64,000 nt of DNA, taken from contig CAZIUB010000031.1 in the NCBI GenBank assembly GCA_964542425.1, forward strand, positions 1 to 64,000, given 5' to 3'. The position numbers were made by a program, and so were the translations under genes. Positions 26,197-34,189 of the stretch are shown piece after piece; position 1 is the stretch's first letter, and each line of letters begins with the position of its first letter. Under the pieces are notes generated by a model that worked only from the letters and a program-made list of their open reading frames with translations, did not search any database and was not told the DNA's origin. This stretch comes from Dongia_A sp964542425 (GTDB taxonomy: Bacteria > Pseudomonadota > Alphaproteobacteria > Dongiales > Dongiaceae).

Positions 26197-26339
26197 TGCC
26201 CGCCGTCGCGGAGGGGTGATTCGAGCCATTTGACCGCGCACGTGCACGCCGGCGGGTACGATCGTAGAGGCGATGTGCGGCCCGACTTTCGTGGAACCAT
26301 GGCTGCCGTTCATACATCGCCCTGCCTCGAAAGTTGGCG
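26197..26339 (-). mobile_element. two-hairpin MITE-like element, copy 4 (diverged)
   Basis: Reverse-oriented, more diverged copy. It starts at 26339 as CGCCAACTTTCG and ends at 26197 with GGCGGGCA, keeping GTACCCGCCGGCGT in the middle and CCACGAAAGTCGGGC as the inner arm of the left hairpin. The outer left flank is CTGG. Point changes in the right hairpin suggest an older insertion than copies 1 and 3. Confidence 0.7.
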
Positions 26340-26391
26340 CCAGGTACAATCGCCTTGCGCTGGGCCGGCCTAATGTGCTGGGTTTGGTCGC

Positions 26392-27114
26392 ATGCGCTTG
26401 AGCTTGGCCCTCCTCGTCGTTCTTCTAGCCGCGCTTTGCCCCGGATGGGCGGGCGCGCAAGCGGCACCGCGCTGGAAAGCGGTCTTGGTGGCGGGCGACG
26501 ATTCGATCGCGGTCTTCGACCACGCGATCGACCGCCTCGCGGCAATCCTTTGGGATCGCGGGGTGACCGAACAGCGCGGCCTCACCTCCGATTCTTATCT
26601 CGCCACGGCCGATCGGCCGATGGCGACCGCGCGCACGATCGAGGCGGCCTTGGCCGATCTCGCGATCGGCGGATTCGACCGGTGTCTTGTGTATCTGACC
26701 TCGCATGGCGATCGGGACGGATTGCTGCTCAAAGCCGAGGGTAGCCCGCCCCGGCGTCTCACGCCCAACAAGCTGGGGCGATTGCTTGACCTCCATTGCG
26801 CGGAGAAGCCGACGGTGATCGTGGTTTCGGCCTGCCATTCGGGCGTGTTCATCGCCGGCGCCATCATGGCGCCCAATCGCGTGATCCTGACCGCCGCGCG
26901 CGACGACAAGACCTCGTTTGGCTGCGCGCCTAAGTTCGAACTTACCTATTTCGACGAATGCGTGATCGATGCCTGGCCCAAGGCCCAAACCTGGCGCGAT
27001 CTCTTTCGCCTGGCCGAATCCTGCATCCGCCGGCGCGAGGGCGAGAACGGCGTCGCCCCCTCGCTCCCCCAGGCCTACTTCGGCACGGATGTCCAGGACC
27101 TCAAGATGCCGTGA
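26392..27114 (+). CDS. secreted caspase-fold cysteine protease, C13-like
   Basis: A 240-residue exported protein. A signal peptide covers about residues 1-23 (LALLVVLLAALCPGWAGA). The mature part has a clan CD (legumain/caspase-like) fold: catalytic His105 in YLTSHGDRDG and catalytic Cys148 in VVSACHSGVFI, both at the end of hydrophobic beta strands. The spacing and the SHG and SACHSG motifs fit peptidase family C13. Targets are unknown. A cupin gene follows 49 bases after the stop, and an inserted repeat lies just upstream, so its promoter is short or lies within the repeat. Confidence 0.8.
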   Translation: MRLSLALLVVLLAALCPGWAGAQAAPRWKAVLVAGDDSIAVFDHAIDRLAAILWDRGVTEQRGLTSDSYLATADRPMATARTIEAALADLAIGGFDRCLVYLTSHGDRDGLLLKAEGSPPRRLTPNKLGRLLDLHCAEKPTVIVVSACHSGVFIAGAIMAPNRVILTAARDDKTSFGCAPKFELTYFDECVIDAWPKAQTWRDLFRLAESCIRRREGENGVAPSLPQAYFGTDVQDLKMP

Positions 27115-27163
27115 AGGCGCGCGCGATCCGTCGCCAGAATTTCCAACACCGGGAGAGAAATTC

Positions 27164-27661
27164 ATGACCGACAAACAATCGCCGACGAACATCGAGGGCG
27201 CGCACGAGCCCTTCGCCATCGAGGATGTCGACTGGGTGGAATGGTCGAGAGGCGCGAAGCTGGGTGCCCGCTATCGCCGATTGGGCCGGTTCGGCGGCGG
27301 CTCGCATGTAGGCGTGGAACTGGAGGAGTTGGCGCCGGGCAAGCAATCCAATCTCGTGCATTATCACCTGCTGGAGGAGGAGCATGTGCTGGTCCTGGAG
27401 GGCGAGGCGACACTCATCCTGGGCGGGCGCGAGTACAGGCTCTTGGCCGGGCATTACGTGTGCTTTCCGGCCGGCCAGAAGGCCGGCCACGCACTCGCAA
27501 ACAGGAGCGAGAAGCCTTGCCGCTATCTGGTGATCGGCGAGAACAACCCCAACGAAGTCGTCGTCTATCCCGAAACGGGGCGCGTGGGCGTGCGCGCGCT
27601 GGGCGTGGGCGAGGGCTTCCGCCTCTCGGCCAAGATGGATTACTGGGAGGGCGTGGAGTAG
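27164..27661 (+). CDS. cupin domain-containing protein
   Basis: The 165-residue protein has a single cupin barrel with LVHYHLLEEEHVLVLEGEATLILG (about residues 64-87, first motif with the His-x-His and Glu ligands) and a second motif KAGHALANRSEKPCRYLVIGE. It could be a metal-binding sugar or small-molecule enzyme or sensor. GGGAGAGAAA precedes ATG 27164. It follows the C13-like protease on the same strand; a functional link is not evident. Confidence 0.83.
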   Translation: MTDKQSPTNIEGAHEPFAIEDVDWVEWSRGAKLGARYRRLGRFGGGSHVGVELEELAPGKQSNLVHYHLLEEEHVLVLEGEATLILGGREYRLLAGHYVCFPAGQKAGHALANRSEKPCRYLVIGENNPNEVVVYPETGRVGVRALGVGEGFRLSAKMDYWEGVE

Positions 27662-27745
27662 AGAGCATCGGATTGACGACTCGCTCGTCGCGGCTGAGCG
27701 GCGCGCATGCGAAAATTGGCGCGGAATTCCCGCGACCAATTTCAA

Positions 27746-27968
27746 TTTTTTGTCGCCATGCCCGGCCTTGAGCAACGGCTGTCCGGTTTGGGAATCGAGG
27801 GTAACAATGCTTCGTTTCGGGCGGTCAATTGATTCTTTGTCGTCATTGCCGGGCCAGAGCCAACGGGACGGCGCGGAGCGCCGCCCGATGACAGGCTCCG
27901 CGACGAGACCCGGTAATCCATGGTGCAGGCGGAAAAATGGATCGCCGTGTCGAGCGCGGGCGATGAGG
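27746..27968. repeat. degenerate GTCATTGCCGGG-type palindromic repeat
   Basis: The spacer after the cupin gene contains TGTCGTCATTGCCGGGCC (about 27837) and its partial inverted partner GTCGAGCGCGGGCGATGAG (about 27950-27968), plus ACCCGGTAATCCATGG and AATGGATCGCC facing each other between them. A further half-copy, TTTTGTCGCCATGCCCGG, starts near 27746. This is the common alphaproteobacterial intergenic palindrome family. No gene is seen between 27662 and 28059. Confidence 0.6.
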
Positions 27969-28059
27969 GGGGAGTATGGAATTGTGTTCCGAAAACCTAG
28001 ACCGGACAGCCGTGGCCTTGAGGCCCAAGCATCCATCCGTCTCCAAATCGGGCACGATC

Positions 28060-28515
28060 ATGAGTGAAACCCTCACAATCTCGATCACCCAGGCAAGGGC
28101 CAAATGGTGGCCGCTGCTGGCCGATCTCGAATCCGGCCACTTACGCGAGATTGTCATCACCCTTAGGGGCAAGGCGGTCGCGTGCATGACCGCAATCAGA
28201 CGCCCGAAAATCAGGCATGGCGTTCTGAACGGTAAGTATTGCGTCCCGGAGGACATCGACGGCGACAACGAAGCGATGGCCGAGGAATTGGAGAGGCCGG
28301 GGACGATTCCACAATTGGGGATGTCACGAAATGGCAGTGATCTGACAGCGTTCCATGCCGGGCTCGGCGCAAGACGCCCCCGAACGTGTCGTGCATATGT
28401 GCGCCAAGGCGTAGGCAATTTCGCGGCAAACCCATTGAGCTGGCCTCGCTTGTTTGGACAGCGAACGGGTCGAAGCGATTGGCATCGTTTCGGTCAGAGC
28501 TTCGGCAACTCGTAG
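28060..28515 (+). CDS. Phd/YefM-type antitoxin-like protein with unrelated C-terminal extension
   Basis: The first 80 or so residues (SETLTISITQARAKWWPLLA, VITLRGKAVACMTAIRR, RPKIRHGVLNGKYCV) match the Phd/YefM antitoxin fold, which binds its toxin and the promoter DNA. Beyond residue 82 the frame stays open to 28515 with Arg-rich sequence that lacks homology, so a stop may have been lost by a frameshift. No toxin frame follows: within about 100 bases the convergent isomerase gene begins to overlap. It is best seen as an orphan or decaying antitoxin. Confidence 0.55.
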   Translation: MSETLTISITQARAKWWPLLADLESGHLREIVITLRGKAVACMTAIRRPKIRHGVLNGKYCVPEDIDGDNEAMAEELERPGTIPQLGMSRNGSDLTAFHAGLGARRPRTCRAYVRQGVGNFAANPLSWPRLFGQRTGRSDWHRFGQSFGNS

Positions 28516-29456
28516 CTCGCCGGCTCGACCAAGTACACATGGCGAAGCAGTTGGACCGACTTGCGGATCCCCTCCATTGGCGAAAGCGCCATGTCCTCAT
28601 GCTCGATCGAAAGGACGCCGTCATAGCCGACACGGCGAAGGGCCAGGCAGAATGACCGCCAGAAATCCTCACCATGGCCATAGCCGAGCGTGACGTAGTT
28701 CCACGACCGCTCGGCTGCTTGGGCATTGGGCCGGGTCTCGATGCGGCTGTTCAGGGCGACGTTGCGAGGTTCGATGCGGGTGTCCTTGGCATGCACATGG
28801 AAGATCGCCGGTCCGAGCGCCTCGATCGCTGCGATCGGATCGGCTCCCATCCACATGAGATGGCTGGGGTCGAAATTGACACCCACCACCTCGCCGCAGG
28901 CCTCGCGCAGGCGCATCAGCGTCGCCACGTTGTAGACGTTCTGGCCGCCATGGAGCTCCAGGCAAAGATGGTTGATTCCCTTCTTCTTGGCGAAGCCGAC
29001 GAGGTCGCGCCAATAGGGAATCAGCACCTTGTTCCATTGCCATTCCAGGATCTCCGTTGCCTCCGGCGGCCAGGCCACGGTGATCCAGTTCGGGTGCTTG
29101 TCTCCGGGTCCGCCGGGGCAGCCGGACATGAGCACGACCCGGTCGACGCCGAGCCGTGGCGCCAATTCGATGGTCTTGCGGATGACCCTGTCATGCTCTC
29201 GTCCGCTGCGTCCGGGGTGAAGTGAATTGCCGTTGCAGGTGAGGGCACTGATCGACAGCCCACGCCCGGCGACCTTGGCTTTGAATTGATCCCGCGCCGG
29301 TTTGCTTTTCAGCAACGAGTCGATGTCGATGTGCGGCGCGTTCGACCAATTGCCGGTCGCAAATTCCACGCAGTCGAGGCCGAGTGCCACGGATGCATCC
29401 AGCACGCCATCGAGACTGAGCGACCCCAGGCTGTCCGTCACCATTCCGATTTTCAT
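28494..29456 (-). CDS. sugar phosphate isomerase/epimerase (TIM-barrel)
   Basis: A 320-residue xylose-isomerase-like TIM barrel. It starts KIGMVTDSLGSLSLDGVLD and carries the metal-site motifs LCLELHGGQNV, GVNFDPSHLMWMGADP, FHVHAKDTRIEP and GVLSIEHEDMALSP, typical of the IolE/IolI and sugar-epimerase-like group. It would isomerise or dehydrate a sugar or inositol derivative. It is the last gene of the minus-strand carbohydrate operon (36794 to 28494), and its 3' end overlaps the end of the antitoxin frame by 22 bases. Confidence 0.88.
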   Translation of the reverse strand: MKIGMVTDSLGSLSLDGVLDASVALGLDCVEFATGNWSNAPHIDIDSLLKSKPARDQFKAKVAGRGLSISALTCNGNSLHPGRSGREHDRVIRKTIELAPRLGVDRVVLMSGCPGGPGDKHPNWITVAWPPEATEILEWQWNKVLIPYWRDLVGFAKKKGINHLCLELHGGQNVYNVATLMRLREACGEVVGVNFDPSHLMWMGADPIAAIEALGPAIFHVHAKDTRIEPRNVALNSRIETRPNAQAAERSWNYVTLGYGHGEDFWRSFCLALRRVGYDGVLSIEHEDMALSPMEGIRKSVQLLRHVYLVEPASYELPKL

Positions 29457-29477
29457 TTTTCCGTTGCCTTTTCGTGG

Positions 29478-30482
29478 CTATTCCGCGGGCTCACGGGTCA
29501 AGAAATAGAGGCTGCCGCCAAGCTCCGAGACAATGAGCTGCCGGTCGTCCCAGACCAGCACCGATACGGGGCGCGTCAGGCCATCGAGAATGATCTGGCG
29601 ATCACCCGTTGCAGAGTTCAATCGGAGCAGCCGCCCGCTGCCGGCAGCCCAGGCGCTTGATTGATCGAAGGTGCCGTGTTCGAGGACCAGCATGTCGCCA
29701 TTGGCATCGAAGACGACGTCGACCGGCGCGTTGAGATCGATGGCCTCGATCCGCGCGGATGGCGTCACGCCTTCTTCCGGCAACGAGGCGATACGGCCGC
29801 TTCCCGCGATGAAGGGAAAGCCGCCAAACAAAGACACGTAGAGCCGGCCATCGCGCGCCGCGATGCCGGTCGGAACGGAGTCGAACTCGTGGCTCTGCTC
29901 TTCCGCGAACTCGGTCGGCGAGAGGGGCGTCAGCGCCGATCCGCTCGCGGTCAGGCGAGCAAAGGTGAAGAGGGTCTCCTTGGCGCCTCCGGGGGAAAGA
30001 CGTTCCACGCTGTTCCGCGCCGCGTCGATCACGTAGATGAATTCGTCCGAAAGAACAAAGTCATACGGATTCCAGAAGTCGTTTGAAATGACCTTGACAA
30101 CGCCGGTCTCGTCAACCTCGAGGAGCGCGTGGTCAAAATCGTTTTCGTCGTTGTCGGCGGGCTTCCAACCCTGGGCAACGATGTAGACCGAGCCGTGCCG
30201 GGCAACCCGGTAGGGTCCCGTCGGGTCGCCCATCACATCCGCGCCATGAGGCAGCATTGGGCCAAAGGCGGCGATCGGGCCATCCGCGCCGCGCCGGTAG
30301 AGCCGGCCATCGGCAAGGTCGGTGATGAGAAGCGCATCGCCATCCCGCGCCAGACCGGCGAAGATTGCGCCTGGCTTTCGCACGACCTCGACCGAATAGC
30401 CTGGCCCGGCCACAGGGTCGGAGGCAGCACATGGCGTCCATGACAACAAGGCAAGTGCCATCAATCCGGGGAGCGGACGCAT
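29478..30482 (-). CDS. secreted beta-propeller protein, ScyD/ScyE family
   Basis: A 334-residue exported protein. A signal peptide spans about residues 1-20 (LMALALLSWTPCAAS). The rest is a six-bladed propeller-like repeat region with YSVEVVRKPGAIFAGLARDG, NPYDFVLSDEFIYVIDAARN, PTGIAARDGRLYVSLFGGFP and GSGRLLRLNSATGD. This is the ScyD/ScyE family pattern. The function of most members is unknown. The gene overlaps the preceding FGE-like gene by 22 bases, so they are co-translated. Its presence in a sugar ABC operon suggests binding or processing of an extracytoplasmic carbohydrate, which is inference. Confidence 0.75.
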   Translation of the reverse strand: MRPLPGLMALALLSWTPCAASDPVAGPGYSVEVVRKPGAIFAGLARDGDALLITDLADGRLYRRGADGPIAAFGPMLPHGADVMGDPTGPYRVARHGSVYIVAQGWKPADNDENDFDHALLEVDETGVVKVISNDFWNPYDFVLSDEFIYVIDAARNSVERLSPGGAKETLFTFARLTASGSALTPLSPTEFAEEQSHEFDSVPTGIAARDGRLYVSLFGGFPFIAGSGRIASLPEEGVTPSARIEAIDLNAPVDVVFDANGDMLVLEHGTFDQSSAWAAGSGRLLRLNSATGDRQIILDGLTRPVSVLVWDDRQLIVSELGGSLYFLTREPAE

Positions 30483-31228
30483 CTGAAACCGCCATTGGCC
30501 GCGAAACGGAAATCGGGATCGTAAGCGAGCCGGTAGGTTGTGGTAAGATGGCTGGGATCGCTGTTCCAGGCGCCGCCGCGAAGGACGCGATACTTCCCGG
30601 CGATATCGGGCGGCGCCTCGCCTACATAGGGCGCATAGAGGTCCCGCGTCCACTCCCACACATTGCCGACGAGATTGAGGATGCCCTCCGCGCTTGCTCC
30701 CGCCGGAAATGCGTTGGCGGGCGCGGTCATGGCGTAGCCGTCGCTGTCGTCGCCGCCGCAGCATTGGTCGCTGCCGTGATTGGCGCGCATGGCATCCACG
30801 CTCGCCTCACCCCAGGGAAACGGCGCACCGTCCGGCCCTCGCGCCGCTCGCTCATACTCTTGCTCCGAAGGTACTTTCAGGCCGTAATAGCTGCAGAACG
30901 CGGCAACATCGGAAAAGCTGACACTGACGACCGGCCGCTCATCGAGGCCGAGGAACGGGTGCTCGCCATAGAAGGCGGAGCGGTGACCGGTCGCGTCCAC
31001 GAAGCGTTGGTATTGGGTGTTGGTGATCTCCGTTCTGTTCATGGCGAATGGCTTGCCTTCGATTACGCGGGATGGCCGTTCGTTCTCATTGCCGGTGTCG
31101 CTGCCGAAAACGAAGGGACCCGCCGGAATCGCAATCAATGGGTTGCCCACAATTGGATCGTCGCTGGCCGCGGCGCCCGTGACAAGGGTGGCGGCGACCA
31201 GGCCGGCGAGCATTCTAGAAATCGACAC
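30461..31228 (-). CDS. exported formylglycine-generating-enzyme-like (SUMF1) protein
   Basis: A 255-residue protein with a signal peptide (RMLAGLVAATLVTGAAA) and an FGE-sulfatase domain: PAGPFVFGSDTGNENERPS near residue 35, MNRTEITNTQYQRFVDATG, and the C-terminal NLVGNVWEWTRDLY and RVLRGGAWNSDP. Family members activate sulfatases by making formylglycine, or have become binding proteins or other oxidases. The active-site copper cysteines of true FGE are not obvious. GTG at 31228 overlaps the upstream ABC ATPase by 14 bases. No sulfatase is visible in the window, so an alternative role is likely. Confidence 0.82.
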   Translation of the reverse strand: MSISRMLAGLVAATLVTGAAASDDPIVGNPLIAIPAGPFVFGSDTGNENERPSRVIEGKPFAMNRTEITNTQYQRFVDATGHRSAFYGEHPFLGLDERPVVSVSFSDVAAFCSYYGLKVPSEQEYERAARGPDGAPFPWGEASVDAMRANHGSDQCCGGDDSDGYAMTAPANAFPAGASAEGILNLVGNVWEWTRDLYAPYVGEAPPDIAGKYRVLRGGAWNSDPSHLTTTYRLAYDPDFRFAANGGFRCVRSPD

Positions 31229-32279
31229 GCTTCAGACTCTCCCGATCGAAAAGAAATACCCGCGCGGGGTCGATCCGAGCGCCCACCATCTGGTCGAAGT
31301 CGCCGACGAAATTCTTGTCGGCGCGCATGGCCAGCAGGATATCGCCGGCGCGAACGCTGACAAACGTGCTTTCACCGGTGAGTTCGACCGAGTAGATCGG
31401 CGCCGTAACATTGGCCTCCCCATGCTTGTCGGTGAGCACCCGCACATCCTCCGGCCGTACACCCATCACCGCGCGCGCGATGTTGGCGCGGCCGAGGCCG
31501 CCGACCCTGATACCGCCGTTGCCCTCGAACACGCCGTCTCTTACCTCGCCGTTCACCAGGTTCATCGGCGGCGAGCCGATAAAGCCGGCAACGAAGAGGG
31601 TGCGCGGATTGTTGTAGATTTCCTTCGGCGTCCCCAGCTGCTCGATAACGCCTTTGTTCATCACGGCAACTCGGTGGGCGAGCGTCATCGCCTCGATCTG
31701 GTCGTGGGTGACATAGATCGTTGTCACCTGCAGCTCGTGCTGCAGGTGCTTCAATTCGGCGCGCATCTGAACGCGGAGCTTGGCCTCGAGGTTCGAGAGC
31801 GGCTCGTCCATGAGAAAGACCCGTGGCGTGCGGATGATGGCGCGGGCAAGGGCCACGCGTTGGCGCTGGCCGCCGGAGAGTTCCCTGGGCAGGCGGCCTA
31901 ACAGATCGTCGAGTTCCACCCGGCGCGCCACCTCGGCCACCTGGCGTTTCCGGTCGGCAAGCGGCACTTTCCGGATCTTCAAGGGATAGCCGATGTTGTC
32001 CTCGACGCTGAGGTGGGGATAAAGCGCGTAGGATTGGAAGACCATGGCCACATCGCGGTATTTGGGTAGGACGTCGTTGACGCGGTCCGGGCCGATATAG
32101 AGATCGCCGGACGTGATCTCCTCGAGCCCGGCGACCATGCGCATGGTCGTGGTCTTGCCGCAGCCGGAGGGTCCGAGCAGGACCAGGAACTCCTTGTCCA
32201 CGACCTCGAGGTCGAGATTGGCGACAGCGACAAAACTCCCGAATTTCTTGCTGACGTCGTTGAATTTTACCGAGGCCAT
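31215..32279 (-). CDS. carbohydrate ABC transporter ATPase (MalK/UgpC type)
   Basis: The 354-residue ATPase has Walker A GPSGCGKTT (about residues 36-44), Q-loop YALYPHLS, signature LSGGQRQRVALARA, Walker B RVFLMDEPLSNLE, and a C-terminal TOBE domain (VMGVRPEDV). It powers the sugar importer made by the two permeases and the binding protein upstream. ATG at 32279 begins the family motif. It lies five bases behind the second permease and overlaps the FGE-like gene. Confidence 0.93.
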   Translation of the reverse strand: MASVKFNDVSKKFGSFVAVANLDLEVVDKEFLVLLGPSGCGKTTTMRMVAGLEEITSGDLYIGPDRVNDVLPKYRDVAMVFQSYALYPHLSVEDNIGYPLKIRKVPLADRKRQVAEVARRVELDDLLGRLPRELSGGQRQRVALARAIIRTPRVFLMDEPLSNLEAKLRVQMRAELKHLQHELQVTTIYVTHDQIEAMTLAHRVAVMNKGVIEQLGTPKEIYNNPRTLFVAGFIGSPPMNLVNGEVRDGVFEGNGGIRVGGLGRANIARAVMGVRPEDVRVLTDKHGEANVTAPIYSVELTGESTFVSVRAGDILLAMRADKNFVGDFDQMVGARIDPARVFLFDRESLKRVDF

Positions 32280-32284
32280 GGGTC

Positions 32285-33133
32285 TCAACCCTTGACGGCG
32301 CCGAAGGAGAGCCCGCGCACGAGGTGCTTCTGGACCAGAAAGGCGAAGATCATGATCGGAATACAGGCGGTGAACCCGGCGGCGCTGATTTCGCCCCAAT
32401 AGGTATTGTACTGGGTCACGCGCCCGGCGATCCCGATGGGCAAGGTCTGGGTCTTTTCGGTAAGGGTCAGAATGAGCGCGACCAGAAACTCGTTCCACGA
32501 AATGATCAGGCAGAAGATGGCGGTGGCGGCCAGGCCCGGGCGGGCCAGCGGCAGGGCGACATGCAGGAAGGCGCCCCATCGCGTGTCACCATCGACCATC
32601 GCCGCCTCCTCCAACTCCACCGGCAGATCCTGGAAGTAACTTTTCATCATCCAGGTCGCGAATGGCAGATTGAACGCCGTATAGGCGATCACAACCGCCG
32701 GTTTGGTGTTGAGCATATCGAGATAGTTGAACGCGAGGTAGAGTGGAATGATGGTAACGATCGGGGGCATCATGCGGGTCGAGAGAATCCAGAAGGAAAT
32801 CTGATAACGCCATTGACCGGGATATTGGAATCGGGCCAGCGCATAGCCAGCCATGGTGCCGAAGACGAGCGAGATCAATGTGGTGGCGGCCGCGATGATC
32901 AGGCTGTTCAGCGCATATCGCAGGAACGGCCGCTCGACGAAGGCTGCATTGTAATGCTTCAGCGTCGGGTTCTCGGGATACCATTGCGGCGGCACCGAGA
33001 AAATGTCGATGTCGAACTTGAACGAGTTGGCCGCGATCCAATAGACCGGAAAAAGGGTAAGCACCAGCGCCACCACGATGGCCGCATGGGCGGCGAGACG
33101 CTGGGCAATGGCCCTTATCCGGCTGTGTTTCAT
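32285..33133 (-). CDS. carbohydrate ABC transporter permease (MalG type)
   Basis: A 282-residue inner-membrane permease with six predicted helices, the EAA-loop region ELEEAAMVDGDTRWGAFLHV and the family N-terminus AIVVALVLTLFPVYWIAANSF. It pairs with the MalF-type permease just upstream. Start choice: ATG 33133 has GAGGGG six bases before it; ATG 33139 touches that site directly. It overlaps neither neighbour with this start. Confidence 0.9.
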   Translation of the reverse strand: MKHSRIRAIAQRLAAHAAIVVALVLTLFPVYWIAANSFKFDIDIFSVPPQWYPENPTLKHYNAAFVERPFLRYALNSLIIAAATTLISLVFGTMAGYALARFQYPGQWRYQISFWILSTRMMPPIVTIIPLYLAFNYLDMLNTKPAVVIAYTAFNLPFATWMMKSYFQDLPVELEEAAMVDGDTRWGAFLHVALPLARPGLAATAIFCLIISWNEFLVALILTLTEKTQTLPIGIAGRVTQYNTYWGEISAAGFTACIPIMIFAFLVQKHLVRGLSFGAVKG

Positions 33134-33143
33134 CGCCATCCCC

Positions 33144-34067
33144 TCAATTGGCAAGCCGCATGCGTTTGATGAACCAGGTGCTGAACGCGACCGTCACGAC
33201 CAGCACGAAGAGCGAAATGGCCGCGGCATAGCTTGGATCGGCGAAGCGATAGGCCACTTGATAGATGTAAAGGCTAAGCGATTTCGTCCGATCGGCTGGG
33301 CCGCCGCCGGTCAGGATGAAGACCAAATCGAAAAGCCTGAGCGCATCCATGATGCGCAGCAGCAGGGCGATGGCGATGACCGGCTTCAAAAAGGGAATCG
33401 TCAGATCCCAGAACTGGCGCCAGGCGGAGGCGCCATCGATGGCCGCGGCCTCGTATGGTTCGACCGGCAGGCTGGAGAGCCCGGCCAGCATCAGGAGAAA
33501 AATGAAGGGCGTCCATTGCCAGACATCGGCGACGACGACCGAGAACATCGCGAGGTCGATATCACCCGCCCAGGCCTGCAAAGGCAGGCCGAGCTGGAAC
33601 ATGATCTCGTTGAGGATGCCGAATTGAGGCTCGTAGATCAACTTCCAGGTGATCGCGACGGCGATCGGGGGCAGCATCATCGGCAGCATCAAGACAGTCT
33701 TCAAGAAATTCATCCGGCGGATATATTTGTCGAGAAGCAGCGCGAGGCCGAGGCCGAGGAAAAACTCGGTTCCGACGGCGAAAAAAGTGAAAACAAGCGT
33801 GTTCCATAGGCCGACATGAAACTGCTCGTCGGTGAGAAGCCGGAGAAAGTTGTCGGCGCCGGCAAACTCCAATGGGAGGTCGGGATTCGGGCTGATCCGC
33901 GTCATCGCGGCGACGAACATGTAGAGTGAGGGGAAGATCGTGAGGGCGAGCAGGACGACCATCGCCGGCGCGAGCATCAGCACGCGCAAGTGGCGCTCCA
34001 ACCACCGCTCCAGGTCGGATCCGATCGCCGCCCGCCCGGAGATCGCCATCGGAGTTTCAATCGTCAC
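33144..34067 (-). CDS. carbohydrate ABC transporter permease (MalF type)
   Basis: The 307-residue permease has about six membrane segments, a first helix VLMLAPAMVVLLALTIFPSLY, and the EAA loop VEPYEAAAIDGASAWRQFWD. It forms the membrane heterodimer of the sugar importer with the MalG-type partner. The start is GTG at 34067; ATG 34049 is an alternative. A strong hairpin lies in the spacer between it and the binding protein gene. Confidence 0.9.
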   Translation of the reverse strand: MTIETPMAISGRAAIGSDLERWLERHLRVLMLAPAMVVLLALTIFPSLYMFVAAMTRISPNPDLPLEFAGADNFLRLLTDEQFHVGLWNTLVFTFFAVGTEFFLGLGLALLLDKYIRRMNFLKTVLMLPMMLPPIAVAITWKLIYEPQFGILNEIMFQLGLPLQAWAGDIDLAMFSVVVADVWQWTPFIFLLMLAGLSSLPVEPYEAAAIDGASAWRQFWDLTIPFLKPVIAIALLLRIMDALRLFDLVFILTGGGPADRTKSLSLYIYQVAYRFADPSYAAAISLFVLVVTVAFSTWFIKRMRLAN

Positions 34068-34136
34068 GTCGATGACCTACGCGCTTCAGGGAGGCCGATG
34101 CGGTGCGAACCGTGGCGGAAAGGCAACCCCGTCGCC

Positions 34137-34166
34137 ATGGAGCGGGGTCCGAAGACCCCGCTCCAT
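34137..34166 (-). promoter_or_regulatory. 13-bp perfect hairpin between binding-protein and permease genes
   Basis: ATGGAGCGGGGTC (34137-34149) and GACCCCGCTCCAT (34154-34166) form a perfect stem with a 4-base loop. On the minus strand no U-run follows. Such intercistronic hairpins protect the upstream mRNA and raise binding-protein output relative to permeases; that role is inferred from position. Confidence 0.65.
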
Positions 34167-34189
34167 GTTGGTCGCGGAGAAGGCACCGC

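Noticed and set aside
28386..28655. possible PIN-type toxin partner of the Phd-like antitoxin
   Set aside because: No conserved acidic residues, and half of the frame is antisense to the isomerase gene.
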